Origin: Areca catechu
Lineage: Eukaryota > Streptophyta > Magnoliopsida > Arecales > Arecaceae
Assembly (NCBI GenBank): GCA_021397845.1
Contig: JAHSVC010000071.1
Coordinates: forward strand, 806,001-870,000
DNA length: 64,000 bases
Reading direction: 5' to 3'
Shown here in pieces: positions 63,660 through 64,000 of the stretch. How positions within the stretch are numbered: the first letter of the stretch is position 1; each line of letters begins with the position of its first letter. Under the pieces are notes generated by a model. The model was not told the origin of the DNA. It worked only from the letters and a program-made list of their open reading frames with translations, and did no database searches. Position numbers and translations under genes: made by a program.

Positions 63660-64000
63660 ATACAACAAGTATAGCAAGTAATAGATGATGATGCAGGCAC
63701 AAAGAAATTCTTGAAAAATTTTTGTTTCTTTTGAGTTTTGAAACATAAACCGGCTTTATTAAAAATAGCCCTTTGACTATTTAAAAGCATGTTCAATTTT
63801 TCAAAACTATATGTAAATTTTTCAACAAATGGTTTTAACTTTTCAAGTTCTTCTTTGTACTTTTGTTTTCTTGCAAAATCTCATTGTTCTGTTTTGTAAA
63901 ATTTTTAGTTGAAACAAAAGAATTTTTCTTTTTCAAATATTCTTTTTCTTTTTCAAGAAGACAAACTTTATCATTCAATTTTTTGTTTTCTTGAAGCAAG
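63660..64000 (-). pseudogene. Outer copia gag, C-terminal coiled coil (partial)
   Basis: The minus strand from the window edge reads a Lys/Glu/Asn-rich heptad region (LLQENKKLNDKV, EKEKEYLKKKN, NKQNNEILQENK types) equal to 44540-44740 of the plus copy. It then reads LNMLLNSQRAIFNKAGLCFK around 63740-63800, before a CYTCCIVGHKSYLC-like knuckle near 63650. The rest of gag and the 5' LTR are beyond the window. Confidence 0.75.

Larger units (their letters stand above)
12483..64000 (-). mobile_element. Outer Sirevirus-like Ty1/copia element (minus), interrupted and open at right
   Basis: The oldest layer of the nest. Its pieces are a 3' LTR (12483-12983 and 41534-41586), the 3' internal end with polypurine tract (41587-41827), and the rest of the internal region from 57298 to the window end. 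That internal part holds a third ORF and pol, and reaches the gag coiled coil at 63750-64000. The LTR resembles the plus-strand element at 41828-57292 (same GTGTCGACAC arrays, same TGTTGGCTCTA start) but is clearly diverged. Its LTR received a Tat-type gypsy element and its internal region received its own plus-strand relative. The left LTR end is cut at about 12483, with roughly 900 of about 1450 bases lost. Confidence 0.8.

Overview
This is plant nuclear DNA, most likely from a repeat-rich genome of monocot type; no species can be named from sequence alone. Evidence for a plant: a CACTA (En/Spm) transposase with plant-specific accessory domains, a Tat-type Ty3/gypsy element with two RNase H domains and an antisense ORF, Sirevirus-type Ty1/copia elements, and tRNA-iMet primer-binding sites. 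I see no intact host gene, no rRNA or tRNA gene, and nothing prokaryotic. Almost the whole window is transposable elements, and almost every coding region carries stops or frameshifts.

Region 1 (1-10648) is the 5' part of a minus-strand CACTA transposon that leaves the window on the left. It holds a decayed Tnp2-type transposase (219-4696) split by a gypsy solo LTR (3293-4014, TSD GAAGG). It also holds two copies of a captured exon of an oxysterol-binding-protein-related protein (ORP) gene (8743-8855 and 6210-6321), inverted subterminal repeats (8965-9460, 9950-10630), and the terminal TTTTCTAGTAGTG at 10636-10648. Region 2 (10649-12482) is AT-rich unassigned DNA followed by a gypsy LTR-like block.

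Region 3 (12483-64000) is one nest of LTR retrotransposons. The oldest layer is a minus-strand Sirevirus-like copia. Its 3' LTR lies at 12483-12983 and 41534-41586, and its internal region at 41587-41827 and 57298-64000, continuing beyond the window. Two elements landed in it. (a) A Tat-type gypsy element, 12984-41528, TSD AGTAC, sits in its LTR. This element was hit in turn by a chromovirus-like non-autonomous element (18237-25031, TSD TGGTC) and by a related minus-strand element (31391-37620, TSD GGTTG). (b) A plus-strand Sirevirus-like copia, 41828-57292, sits in its 3' internal region. It carries a solo LTR of the 31391-37620 family (44746-46209, TSD TTGAA) and a small non-autonomous LTR element in its 3' LTR (53949-56921, TSD GTGAG).

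The most interesting content is: an ORF of unknown function shared by two non-autonomous gypsy families that have lost protease, reverse transcriptase, RNase H and integrase core; a tandemly duplicated primer-binding site; a U3 minisatellite with trimeric higher-order structure in the Tat LTRs; GTGTCGACAC palindrome clusters both in the copia LTRs and just upstream of a third copia ORF; and the duplicated ORP exon carried by the CACTA element. LTR and TSD coordinates were read directly from the sequence. Family names rest on recognised protein motifs without database searches.
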